Below, piece after piece: positions 44,501-52,200 of a stretch of DNA of 52,837 nucleotides. Origin of the DNA: Elusimicrobiota bacterium (GTDB taxonomy: Bacteria; CG03; SLGR01); assembly GCA_003553445.1 (NCBI GenBank), contig PWEK01000075.1:1-52837 (forward strand). Direction: 5' to 3'. The translations under genes and the position numbers were made by a program. The first letter of the stretch is position 1. Every line of letters starts with the position of its first letter. The notes beneath the pieces were generated by a model. That model ran no database searches. It had not been told where the DNA came from and saw nothing but the letters and a program-made list of their open reading frames with translations.

Positions 44501-45347
44501 GATGGGTAAAAAGAGATTTTTCAAATATATATTCAAGGGATTTTGAATTTTCCCGTGGGCGTCTCATGCTTCTGAAACCGTCATCGTCAAGCCTTTTTTC
44601 CTTTTCCGGAGCCCCGGCTCCCATTATATAGGCAAGTATACCCTCACTGTATGAGCCTATATAACCCTGGTCAAAACCTTCTTCCGGCGTCCAGCCCCAT
44701 TCCAGAATCCCGCCGGGGTTATTATTCGTCATCCACTTCCAGTCTATTCTTTCATAGATGCCTTCGGCAAGCTCTTTCGGGTAATCATCTCCATGGTCGC
44801 TGAAGTATTCCCCCGCAAAAAGAGCCGCAGACACAAGTATGGCGGTATCTATTGTGGACAGCTCGCTGTCCCATTCCCGATTGCCCTCCATGTCGGTAAA
44901 GTGATAAAAGAAGCCTTTATAGTGTACAAGCCCGTCGTTATTTACGCTGTCTGACTCTCTGGCATTGTAATAGCTTTCCAGTACCCTGACCACCCTTTCA
45001 TAGGCTTCATCGTAATCTATCCACCCCCGCTTGTGTCCTATACAGAGCGCCGCTATACCCATACCCGATGAGGCGCAGCTTACAATATCATCCCTGTTGG
45101 GAGAGGCATTAAAGTTGTGGGCTCTGTCCCTAACCAATCCGTTTTCAGGGTTTGCCTCCCGGATAAAATATGAGAAAATTCTTTTCTGTATCTCTTCGTA
45201 AAACTCTTCGTCTGAAAGAGAATCTAAATCTTCAATATATTCAATATTCGCATCCGCATAATTCCCTGCTGACAAGGTTATAAAAAGAACGAAAAATGCA
45301 GGGAGAACCCGCAGGGCTTTATTTATCTTAGAAAGTATCGTTTCCAC
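41556..45347 (-). CDS. Secreted GH144/glycoamylase-like enzyme with FN3 and sorting-like domains (copy B)
   Basis: 1263 residues from GTG at 45347, placed by GGTGA five bases upstream and by the signal peptide that follows (RVLPAFFVLFITLSAGNYADA). The open frame runs further upstream, but that part overlaps the PorV-like gene. Domain order: catalytic domain closely similar to copy A (about 35-480), FN3-like, Ig-like, jelly-roll binding domain (ILRNPSFEKG), two FN3 domains (near 860-1040), a beta-rich module (about 1055-1165) and a C-terminal sorting-like domain starting DVYVYPNPY and ending GVYILVVN...FSVIQ. The last two modules match those of the DUF285 protein at 24-2369. Overlaps the PorV-like gene by 20 bases. 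Exported; substrate probably beta-1,2-glucan-like, inferred from family. Confidence 0.84.
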   Translation of the reverse strand: METILSKINKALRVLPAFFVLFITLSAGNYADANIEYIEDLDSLSDEEFYEEIQKRIFSYFIREANPENGLVRDRAHNFNASPNRDDIVSCASSGMGIAALCIGHKRGWIDYDEAYERVVRVLESYYNARESDSVNNDGLVHYKGFFYHFTDMEGNREWDSELSTIDTAILVSAALFAGEYFSDHGDDYPKELAEGIYERIDWKWMTNNNPGGILEWGWTPEEGFDQGYIGSYSEGILAYIMGAGAPEKEKRLDDDGFRSMRRPRENSKSLEYIFEKSLFTHQYPQLFIDLSGRRDDYACYASNSFKATVHHRRYVHERADAYDTYSKYSWGLGAADSWDGGYHAYGIRDHDGTVALSNLSAAVYELPCVAGNSLRYIYNKYETELWGKYGFSDSFNTDPSIENDFNEYNMWRSNDVIGVQQGAVLVAIENHRSGLVNSALTEVVYVQDALERLGFREKKSGGSLDKADRFKAFISEDDVFLSWEAPYEGVDFTYVEDGIFEVRFSTDPSVNNPWESPDHYLDFDIIVSTSFGSGQGMHWRVSLDNNDAGIESWPDDTRFWIRFSDGFFNWSEFTGAEVVEEKHAGSSVSAEPDRVGINENFNRKFSVFLKNENFKEGLGRDDIELKGNFSNLAIESVSRVNSSEAEIEISGNLRMNLGMGAILFHPSGLQGDNPLTALVEVTENILRNPSFEKGSEGAGSTDFWDDSGGAQIEEWAARSGDWGYGLLGDEEDGKVWQEAQVSGGKIYDFSLWGKRDSGILEGDFFMKLDWLDSSGDTIYISSVSFQMSDVWEEWELSAVSPKDAEKVEVSFGSDYFSITGDFYSAMFDDASLISRKAELDFIGTAKSVSEIQWEWNDLPGPVSYSLYCLDDSPVAEGIKSETFTEKGFSTNTAVGRYLVARVEGYEEVELLSSPERTVYTLSAAPRELKVLRVHTSSAALSWQDKINREGTRYGVSYARDPDFSVGVSTPVRSFDNLISTGTGIVDLSPATTYYFRTWSYNDGDKKSGFSNTVSTRTLHQYFTGEYYAEFIKEGRLISRITLSEGAYEFPTRIDIAELSGVERDLVRNADEGLPEETIRDLAPLRSYIVRNRNEKQVKEKTKIPDGITARFYYPGGLSRAEEKNLRVVKLDENSGSWVKLENYGKDKKDNWIEAHLSEMSVLGLAVFPYRDISDVYVYPNPYIPGHRKYGSSDKGEGIVISGLPAGAKVRIFNVAGSLVDEFTHREGSFYRWGDAANLSSGVYILVVNHDGNVETGKFSVIQ
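44752..44864. repeat. 113-bp block identical in copy A (copy B side)
   Basis: Exact partner of 40890-41002, in the same reading frame and same position of the catalytic domain. Confidence 0.85.
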
Positions 45348-46305
45348 CCTTTTCACCAGGTAAGCCTTCCGGGTAATCCCGGTGGTCCAACCTTTCCCGC
45401 TCCAGCCTGTATCCGATAGATATCCTGTGGGTAATTCCCAGGTCTTCATAAGGCGAAAATGCGTAGTCAAAAACTATATTTGAATACTCAATTCCAAAGC
45501 CCGCGCTGAGATGGCTCCATCCATCCAGTCCCTGTGCGTAAGATGTCAGTCCCAGCCTTAATGAAAAAATAAAATCCTCGTAAGAGTAGTCTGCATTCAA
45601 ACCGGTATTGATCTGAAAAGGGACCTCAGAGGAAAAATTAAGCTCTGATACTGCAAGCATCTCTATTTCTGAAAAACTGAAAGGATAAGAGGCCCCCATC
45701 CTGACAGTCCGGGGAAGGGGATAGGATTTATTGCGGAACTTCATCCTGGTACCGATATTCTGTATAGATATCCCGGCAGTTAACATACTGAATTCGCGCG
45801 CAACACCTATATCAAATCCTGCCGCATTTGCCCTGTAGCCTGCAATCCGGGATCTTATAAACTTTACGGAAGCCCCGGCATGCATTTCTTCAAACTCACG
45901 AGAATAAGAAAATGTTGCCGACATATCACTAGGACTGTAGCTTCTTCCTACAAAATCCCCTTTCCGGTCATATTTATCTATTTCTCCGTAAAACAATCCG
46001 CATAAACCCAGCGCCATATACCCGTCAAACACAGGAGCGCCGGCTGTGAAATTCGCGTAATCTATGCTGTCCAGCCAGAAGGCATGTGAAAAAGAAAACT
46101 TGTACCCGCTGCTGGATGCCGGCCCCGCCGGGTTATAATAAAGAGAAATGAGATCGCCTTTTACCCCCGAATATGCCCCTGCCATCGCCGAGGGTTTTGC
46201 TCCAACTCCTATCCGAAGGAAAGCTGCCGTATTATCTCCCGGCTTAGCATACAGAAATGTAGCATTGAGCAGAAGAAACAGAGATGCTGTAAGAATTTTT
46301 TTCAT
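45328..46305 (-). CDS. PorV/PQ-family outer-membrane protein
   Basis: 325 residues from the ATG at 46305. The longer open frame is false because its first 30 codons are the tRNA-Ser gene. Signal peptide MKKILTASLFLLLNATFLYA, then the family start AAFLRIGVGAKPSAMAGAYSGVKGDLISLYYNPAG and alternating beta strands to the end, as in PorV/PQ (UPF0164-like) barrels. PorV in Bacteroidota is the outer-membrane part that hands type IX cargo to the attachment complex. Here it is directly upstream of and overlaps (20 bases) a secreted enzyme with a sorting-like C-terminus. No other type IX component is in the window. Confidence 0.87.
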   Translation of the reverse strand: MKKILTASLFLLLNATFLYAKPGDNTAAFLRIGVGAKPSAMAGAYSGVKGDLISLYYNPAGPASSSGYKFSFSHAFWLDSIDYANFTAGAPVFDGYMALGLCGLFYGEIDKYDRKGDFVGRSYSPSDMSATFSYSREFEEMHAGASVKFIRSRIAGYRANAAGFDIGVAREFSMLTAGISIQNIGTRMKFRNKSYPLPRTVRMGASYPFSFSEIEMLAVSELNFSSEVPFQINTGLNADYSYEDFIFSLRLGLTSYAQGLDGWSHLSAGFGIEYSNIVFDYAFSPYEDLGITHRISIGYRLERERLDHRDYPEGLPGEKGGNDTF

Positions 46306-46337
46306 ATGTAATTCCGGCAAAACTAAGTTTACCAAAA

Positions 46338-46427
46338 TGGCGGAGAGGGTGGGATTCGAACCCACGGATCCCGTTAGGGATCTCACGCTTTCCAAGCGTG
46401 CCGATTAAGCCGCTCTCGCACCTCTCC
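46338..46427 (-). tRNA. tRNA-Ser (anticodon GGA)
   Basis: Acceptor stem GGAGAGG/CCTCTCC, long variable arm (AGATCCCTAACGGGATC), T arm GGGTTCGAATCCC, anticodon stem CACGC/GCGTG with loop TTGGAAA. CCA is encoded (46338-46340). 90 bases including CCA. Confidence 0.96.
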
Positions 46428-46458
46428 AGTAGAGGACAATAATATCAATTACCGGGTA

Positions 46459-47934
46459 TCAATTCAAATCAACAACAGGCCTATCCGTACTGCCTGAAAC
46501 CTTAATTATAAGCTCACGCCCGAATATATTGGGCCTCATATTAAAATCCAAATTACCGTCCCAAAAGTAACTTCCCGAAAGGCTGCCCCTGATATCACCG
46601 TTATCGGCACTCAGTGATTCTATGTTTAATTTTTCCCTGTCTATTTTTAAGTCAACATCCGTATTTCCCAGCCTCATAAAGTCCCTTTGAATTCCGGTTA
46701 TCCTCCTAAAAAGATTTTCCAGGGCACTGAAATTTTCCACCCTTACATCCTCAGAGCTTATCCTGCCGGAAAATAACGGGTCATCCAGGCTTCCGGATAC
46801 TGCCCCATTTATATCCGCCTCTCCCCCGGCTATATATTTTCTCCACCCGGGAAAATCGGAAACCGCTTCCGTAAGTTCAATTGAATCGGCAATAACGCTT
46901 AGGTTTATCTCCCCTCCATAGATTTCCCCTACAAAAGATAAAAAAGTTCCGCCGGTTTCAAAAACACACCAGTCAATTTTAATGACCTCATTATCCAGGC
47001 CGGCTCTCCCCATAAATTTCAAATTCCGCCCCGGCTGCTTGTAATATATATCAGAAATACTCAAAAAACTGTCTGTAAAATCAAAACTCCATTCTAAATC
47101 AATACTTGACAACTCTTCTTTTACAGTTCCACTGATTCTTGGTCTTCCTTCGAAAGTGAGAAAATCAGAAAGAAGCCCGTGGGGAAATTTCCTGACACCC
47201 CACTGAAGGTTAAAGGCAGGATTCCCCAAAACATTATCTATATAACCCGACATAACAAACTCTCCCTCATACCCTTTTAAAACAATCTCATTTACCAGGG
47301 TCCTTTGTTCTCTTCTGTCTACAGCCGCGTTAATGTCCAAACTCTCCAGCTCAGAATCCAAAAACTCCGAACTGAAAGATAAATCATAGCCTGTGCCCCT
47401 TCCTATCTCTTCCACACTTATATCTACAGCAACCATTTTAAGCTCTGGAAAATCAGGAGGGTACATATTTACTTTGCCTTCCCTTACTTCTACGCATCCA
47501 ATGCTGAAGCTCATATTTCTTGTAATTGTCCTGTTCAGTAAAATACCACCAAAAAGCCTTTTGTAATCAAAAGCTATTTTTCGTATAAAATTCACTTCGG
47601 GCGCCTCTAATTCTATTTTCTTAAAAACCAGCTGCCTTCTCAAAAGGGGCGCCAACCTGAACTGCAGAAATATTCTTTCACAGGAGATAAAATTTGTGAC
47701 CCCTTCGGGAACCTCTCCTTCCTCCCTGAAACCAACCTCCAGCCCTTCAAGAGAAAGCCCCCCGGGCGTAAGGCGAGCGCTAGAAACATCTACCGGCCTG
47801 TTCAGTACAGACGAAGCCGTACTTACAAAAAGCCTTTCAACGCGTTCGGGGCTGAAATAAATTCTGAATGCCAGGTAAGCAAACGCAAGAATTCCTATAA
47901 CCGAAAATATAAGTACTTTTAAAAATTTTTTCAT
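46459..47934 (-). CDS. AsmA-like envelope protein
   Basis: 491 residues. One N-terminal membrane anchor (FLKVLIFSVIGILAFAYLAFRIYF) followed at once by the AsmA/TamB-type pattern (RVERLFVSTASSVLNRPVDVSSARLTP, cut here), then long beta-repeats of amphipathic strands. The end FGRELIIKVSGSTDRPVVDLN is the usual AsmA-like finish. Such proteins bridge inner and outer membranes and are linked to phospholipid transport. It sits between two tRNA-Ser genes on the same strand. Confidence 0.78.
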   Translation of the reverse strand: MKKFLKVLIFSVIGILAFAYLAFRIYFSPERVERLFVSTASSVLNRPVDVSSARLTPGGLSLEGLEVGFREEGEVPEGVTNFISCERIFLQFRLAPLLRRQLVFKKIELEAPEVNFIRKIAFDYKRLFGGILLNRTITRNMSFSIGCVEVREGKVNMYPPDFPELKMVAVDISVEEIGRGTGYDLSFSSEFLDSELESLDINAAVDRREQRTLVNEIVLKGYEGEFVMSGYIDNVLGNPAFNLQWGVRKFPHGLLSDFLTFEGRPRISGTVKEELSSIDLEWSFDFTDSFLSISDIYYKQPGRNLKFMGRAGLDNEVIKIDWCVFETGGTFLSFVGEIYGGEINLSVIADSIELTEAVSDFPGWRKYIAGGEADINGAVSGSLDDPLFSGRISSEDVRVENFSALENLFRRITGIQRDFMRLGNTDVDLKIDREKLNIESLSADNGDIRGSLSGSYFWDGNLDFNMRPNIFGRELIIKVSGSTDRPVVDLN

Positions 47935-47955
47935 AATTAATTGCCGAAAAAAATA

Positions 47956-48046
47956 TGGCGGAGGGGAGAGGATTCGAACCCCCGGTGCCTTAAAAAGACA
48001 CTGCGGTTTTCGAGACCGCCGCCTTCGTCCGCTCGGCCACCCCTCC
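47956..48046 (-). tRNA. tRNA-Ser (anticodon CGA)
   Basis: Acceptor GGAGGGG/CCCCTCC, D arm GGCCGAGCGGACGAAGGC, anticodon stem GCGGT/ACCGC with loop CTCGAAA, long variable arm (GTGTCTTTTTAAGGCAC), T arm GGGTTCGAATCC. CCA encoded at 47956-47958. 91 bases with CCA. Confidence 0.96.
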
Positions 48047-48048
48047 TT

Positions 48049-48495
48049 TTATCTTAAAATTCCGTATTCTATCTCAGAGATCTCTTCTCTCTCCTGCCGG
48101 GTAGTTAATTCGTTTCTCGCAATGTAAACTCCGATAAACAAAACCACTCCAACTAAAAGGCCTATAATAAACCTGATAATCCTGAATTTTAAAATCTGAG
48201 CCAGAATGACATAAGCCGCCAGCGCCAGCATCACTATAGCGGAAATATACGCAAAAGAATAATCCAGTGACCATCCAACGCCGAAAATCATGTACATTCC
48301 GTAATAAATGAGAAAAGGAAGGACAAAACACTGAACCATCTTTCTCTTAAGGAAAAGCGCAACAGCCCCGATAAACATGTAGGGTGAAAAAGAAGTAAGC
48401 ATCCACTTACCAAAATTCATCCCATGGACTACAACAACAACATAGAAAGAAATCAGAGAAACAATCAAACTTAAACCTATAATTATTCTCTTCAT
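48049..48495 (-). CDS. Small membrane protein, unknown
   Basis: 148 residues with five hydrophobic segments (about 5-25, 35-50, 55-75, 80-102, 106-126) and a short basic/acidic tail (RNELTTRQEREEISEIEYGILR). No family recognised. It begins within the stop of the deaminase gene (ATGA overlap of four bases) and ends two bases before tRNA-Ser(CGA), so it is probably co-transcribed with both. Inner membrane. Confidence 0.65.
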   Translation of the reverse strand: MKRIIIGLSLIVSLISFYVVVVVHGMNFGKWMLTSFSPYMFIGAVALFLKRKMVQCFVLPFLIYYGMYMIFGVGWSLDYSFAYISAIVMLALAAYVILAQILKFRIIRFIIGLLVGVVLFIGVYIARNELTTRQEREEISEIEYGILR

Positions 48496-48911
48496 TTTCT
48501 CCTTTCAGCAAAAAAACTTTTCATTAAACGGGTACATTTAACTGAATGTTTTTTTTCCTTTTCATAAGCTACTTCCTGAGTAGATTCCTTAGCTTTCTCA
48601 GTTGCATAATAAATTTTCTTTATCCGGGCCCTCTTTATTGCCTCTTCACACATAAAGCAGGGTTTTACCGTAGAATACAATTCACAGCCGTCAAGCCTGA
48701 AGTTTTTTTCATTCCGTGCCGCTTCTCTCAAGGCTGCAATCTCAGCATGCCCTGTAGGATCATTATCGCAAGCCTGGACATTCATCCCCTCACCAATAAC
48801 TTTTTTTTCTTTTACAACCACCGCCCCTACAGGAATTTCCCCTTTTTCAGCGGCTTTTTTAGCCAGAGAAAAGGCTATTTTCATAAATTTTTCCGGCTTT
48901 TCTTCTTTCAT
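48492..48911 (-). CDS. TadA/guanine-deaminase-type nucleoside or tRNA deaminase
   Basis: 139 residues. Zinc site HAE (TGHAEIAALREA) and PCFMCEEA, the cytidine-deaminase fold signature, with the proton-shuttle Glu in HAE. IPVGAVVV at the start is typical of TadA and GuaD relatives. The tail after ARIKKIYYA lacks the TadA sequence and is rich in Lys/Glu, so the substrate (tRNA-Arg adenosine 34, guanine, or another base) is not fixed. A tRNA-Arg with ACG anticodon, the classic TadA substrate, lies five bases upstream. The ATG has no room for a ribosome site after the tRNA; an internal ATG at 48884 with GGA upstream is an alternative start. Confidence 0.8.
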   Translation of the reverse strand: MKEEKPEKFMKIAFSLAKKAAEKGEIPVGAVVVKEKKVIGEGMNVQACDNDPTGHAEIAALREAARNEKNFRLDGCELYSTVKPCFMCEEAIKRARIKKIYYATEKAKESTQEVAYEKEKKHSVKCTRLMKSFFAERRK

Positions 48912-48916
48912 TTATT

Positions 48917-48994
48917 TGGAGCGCCCGAGAGGATTCGAACCCCCAAACCTGCTGATCCGTAGTCAGCCGCTCTATCCAGTTGAGCTACGGGCGC
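48917..48994 (-). tRNA. tRNA-Arg (anticodon ACG)
   Basis: Acceptor GCGCCCG/CGGGCGC, D arm TAGCTCAACTGGATAGAGC, anticodon stem GCTGA/TCAGC with loop CTACGGA, T arm GGGTTCGAATCC. CCA encoded (48917-48919); discriminator is T. The A34 is expected to be deaminated to inosine. Confidence 0.94.
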
Positions 48995-49219
48995 CTTGAA
49001 AAACTATCCTTTATCCCGGATGATATTATAGTTAAAAGTCATTACGAGGTCAAAAACCTGAAATAGACATACAGGTATGGAAGAGAAAAAGAACAAAATC
49101 TATTAATATAATATAAATTATAGATTAATTTTTGCTTAATATCGTTACTTTGGGAAATTGAATTTAACCAAATAAGTTATTAATTTAATAGTCTCAATAG
49201 ATGGGAAATTTACATTCTA

Positions 49220-52200
49220 TCAATTTAAAATTTTCTCAGCAAAATTCGAAAAAATTTCCCTCAGTGTTTTTACACCAAAGGGTTTTTGAATAAATTCATA
49301 CTCATTCAATGTGATTTCTTCATAGTTCACTGCCTCATTAGTATATCCACTGGCTGCGATAATACATAAATTTCCCTTCATCCTTATAAACTCTCCAGCG
49401 AGATTCAAACCGTTACCGTCCGGCAGTACAACATCGGTAAATACGATATCTATCTTTTCTTTATTTTTTTTGAATATGTTTTTACCTTCTTCGAAGGATG
49501 AAGCAGTAAAAATTTTAAAATTCATCTTATCAAGCACCCTGCGGACCGTTTTCATAACCTCTATTTCATCTTCTATTATTAAAACTCCTATCTCAGAGTA
49601 TCTATTTTCCGAATTTTTTTTATTTGCCTCTTTTTCATGTTCTTCATATTCCCCATGCAATCTTTTTGTCAATGGTAAAAAGATATTAATTGCGGTTCCT
49701 TCTCCCGGAGAAGTCTCTACGACAACATAACCGCCGCTGTCTTTTACTATTCCGTATACTACCGGAAGCCCCAAACCGGTACCTGCCTTAACTCCCTTCG
49801 TAGTGAAAAATGGTTCAAAAATTTTTTCTTTGGTTTTTTCGTCCATTCCCAGGCCGTTATCCCGAACGGTTAACTGCACATATTCACCGAGCTCCATTTC
49901 TATAAGAGGAAGGTTGTCTGAAGTTATTTTCACATTTTTGGTCTTTATGTTAAGAACTCCCCCATCCGGCATCGCATCTCTGCTGTTTATGGCCAGATTT
50001 GTTATAACCTGCTCCATGTTTGAAGGAGCTGCTTTTACGGGCCACAAATCTTCTTCTATGGTGGTTTCTATATCTATATTTTCGGGCATAATCCTTCTCA
50101 ACATTTTAAGGGAATTTTCTATTATTATATTTAAGTTAATTACCTCTTTATGGGTCTTATCCTTTCGACTGAACTGCAAAAGCTGTTGAGTAAGATTCTT
50201 TGCCCGGTCCGATGAGTTGTTTATCTCCTTAATATCGCTCAACACTTCCTGCGGAAGATTTTCTTCAAGTAAGAGCTCGGCTGTCACTTTTATGGAAGTC
50301 ATAATATTATTAAAATCATGTGCTATCCCCCCGGCTAAAGTACCCACCGCTTCCATTTTTTGAGACTGAAGGAGCTGATTACGATATTTTTCCCTTTCTT
50401 TTTCGGATTTCTTTAGTTGGGTTATATCTTGCACCATACCTATGCTCCGTATTATATTACCATCAGAATCTCGAAAATGGTTGCTTCTTTCTCTAACGTA
50501 GCGTATTTCACCCGTATCTTTTTTAATTATCCGGTGCTCAATTTCATGCGAACCCCTACCTTCTGCCACCGATGAAGTATAAGTCTGGTCAACTTTCTTC
50601 CTGTCCTGGGGGTGTATAGAGCTTAGAAAAGTTTCATAAGTGGGCTCTATCTCGCCCGGTTTGTATCCAAAAATCCTGTAAGTCTGATCCGACCATATAA
50701 GTTTTCCACTCGAAACTTCTATCTCGCAGCTGCCCAGATTAGCTATCTCTTCGGTCTTTTGCAGTCTTCTTTTACTTTCAATCAGGTCTTTCTCGGCTTT
50801 TTTCTGCTCCGTGATATCCCTTAACTGCTCAACAATCTTAATAATTACTCCATTCTCGTCCTTAACAGGATTGCTGCGGCAATCCAGGTAAACGCCCAGC
50901 TCCGGAAAATATTTTTCCAGATGTTCCATCTTTCCGCTTTTTAGGACTTTACGTGTGGCGCACTCTTCGCATTCCCGGTCACGCCCGATAAGCTCGTAAC
51001 ATTTCTTGCCTTTCACCTCTTCAGGTGTCTCTCCTAATAAATCATATCCGGCCTGATTGTATCTCTCTATGCTATAGTCAGGTTTTTGAATGGCAAGAAC
51101 ATCTGAAATGTTGTTTATTACTCCTTCCAGCAAATTTTGTTGATATATAATTTTACTCTCCGATTCTTTGCGCTCGGTTATATCCCGGGCTATTTTTATG
51201 ATTTTATCCGGATCTCCATTTTCATTAAGTATCGGCGCCAGACTCACCAACCAGTATCTACCGTCGGGGCTATTCACTTCCCCGCTAAAAAACTTCTTTG
51301 TATCTATTACTTTTTTAGAAGGACAATAAGGACATTGATCTTCCCGGTTAAATCTTAATTTATAACAGTATTCGCCCCGGGCCTCTTCCGGTTTTTCTAA
51401 ATTCAGATCATCAGCAAAAGCTTTATTCGCCCATACAATCTTGCCATCCGTCTTCATCATGGATATAAATTCATCCGTTGAATTTAAAATTAAATCCTTT
51501 TCCTGCTCGGACCTTTTGAGTTCCTCGTAAGCTTTCTTCCGCTCCAAAGCTTCACAGATAACATCTCCAGCTACTCTTAATAGATTTATGATTGCATCCT
51601 GCCAGATTTCGTTTTTTTCTATGTAATCAAAGCCTATAAAGCCTTTTAGGGAATCCCCGGCAACCATAGGCAATACTAATAATGATTTTATTCCCTGTTC
51701 TTTCCAGTGCTTTTTCTCCTCTTTTGCATCAGAAGAAAGAAAGTCAACATCTGGAACTATTATATTCTGGAATCTTTTTAGTTTATCCATTAACCAGGCA
51801 TATTCTTTTGTAGAAAGACCCTGTAATTTTTCTACCTCAGACGACACTCCTTCTGCGCACCATTCGAAGGTGTTAGAGATTGTTACTTTGTCCGGAGAAA
51901 AATGAAAAACATATCTGCGGTCAGCTCCCGCAAATTTCCCGATTTCCTCCAGGGCCTTTGTAATCTGAGCTGGAATTTCTTCAATATTAGCATTTAATAA
52001 TTCTGTTGAAATTGTAGTTATAATTCTTTCAAGTTTCTCCCTTTGTTGTAGTTCTTTTTCCCTTTTTTTTCGTTCTGTGATATCTTTGACCAGGACCAAT
52101 ACAACATTGGTGTTTCTATATTGAACGATTCCGGACGAGAGTTCGACCGGATAAATGGTACCATCTTTGTGCCGGTGTTCCAGTTCAAAATCAAAACGCT

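Noticed and set aside
46306-46395. Extended N-terminus of the PorV-like frame (MESVRSLTGSVGSNPTLS)
   Set aside because: These codons lie in and just after the tRNA-Ser(GGA) gene; the signal peptide and real start are at 46305.
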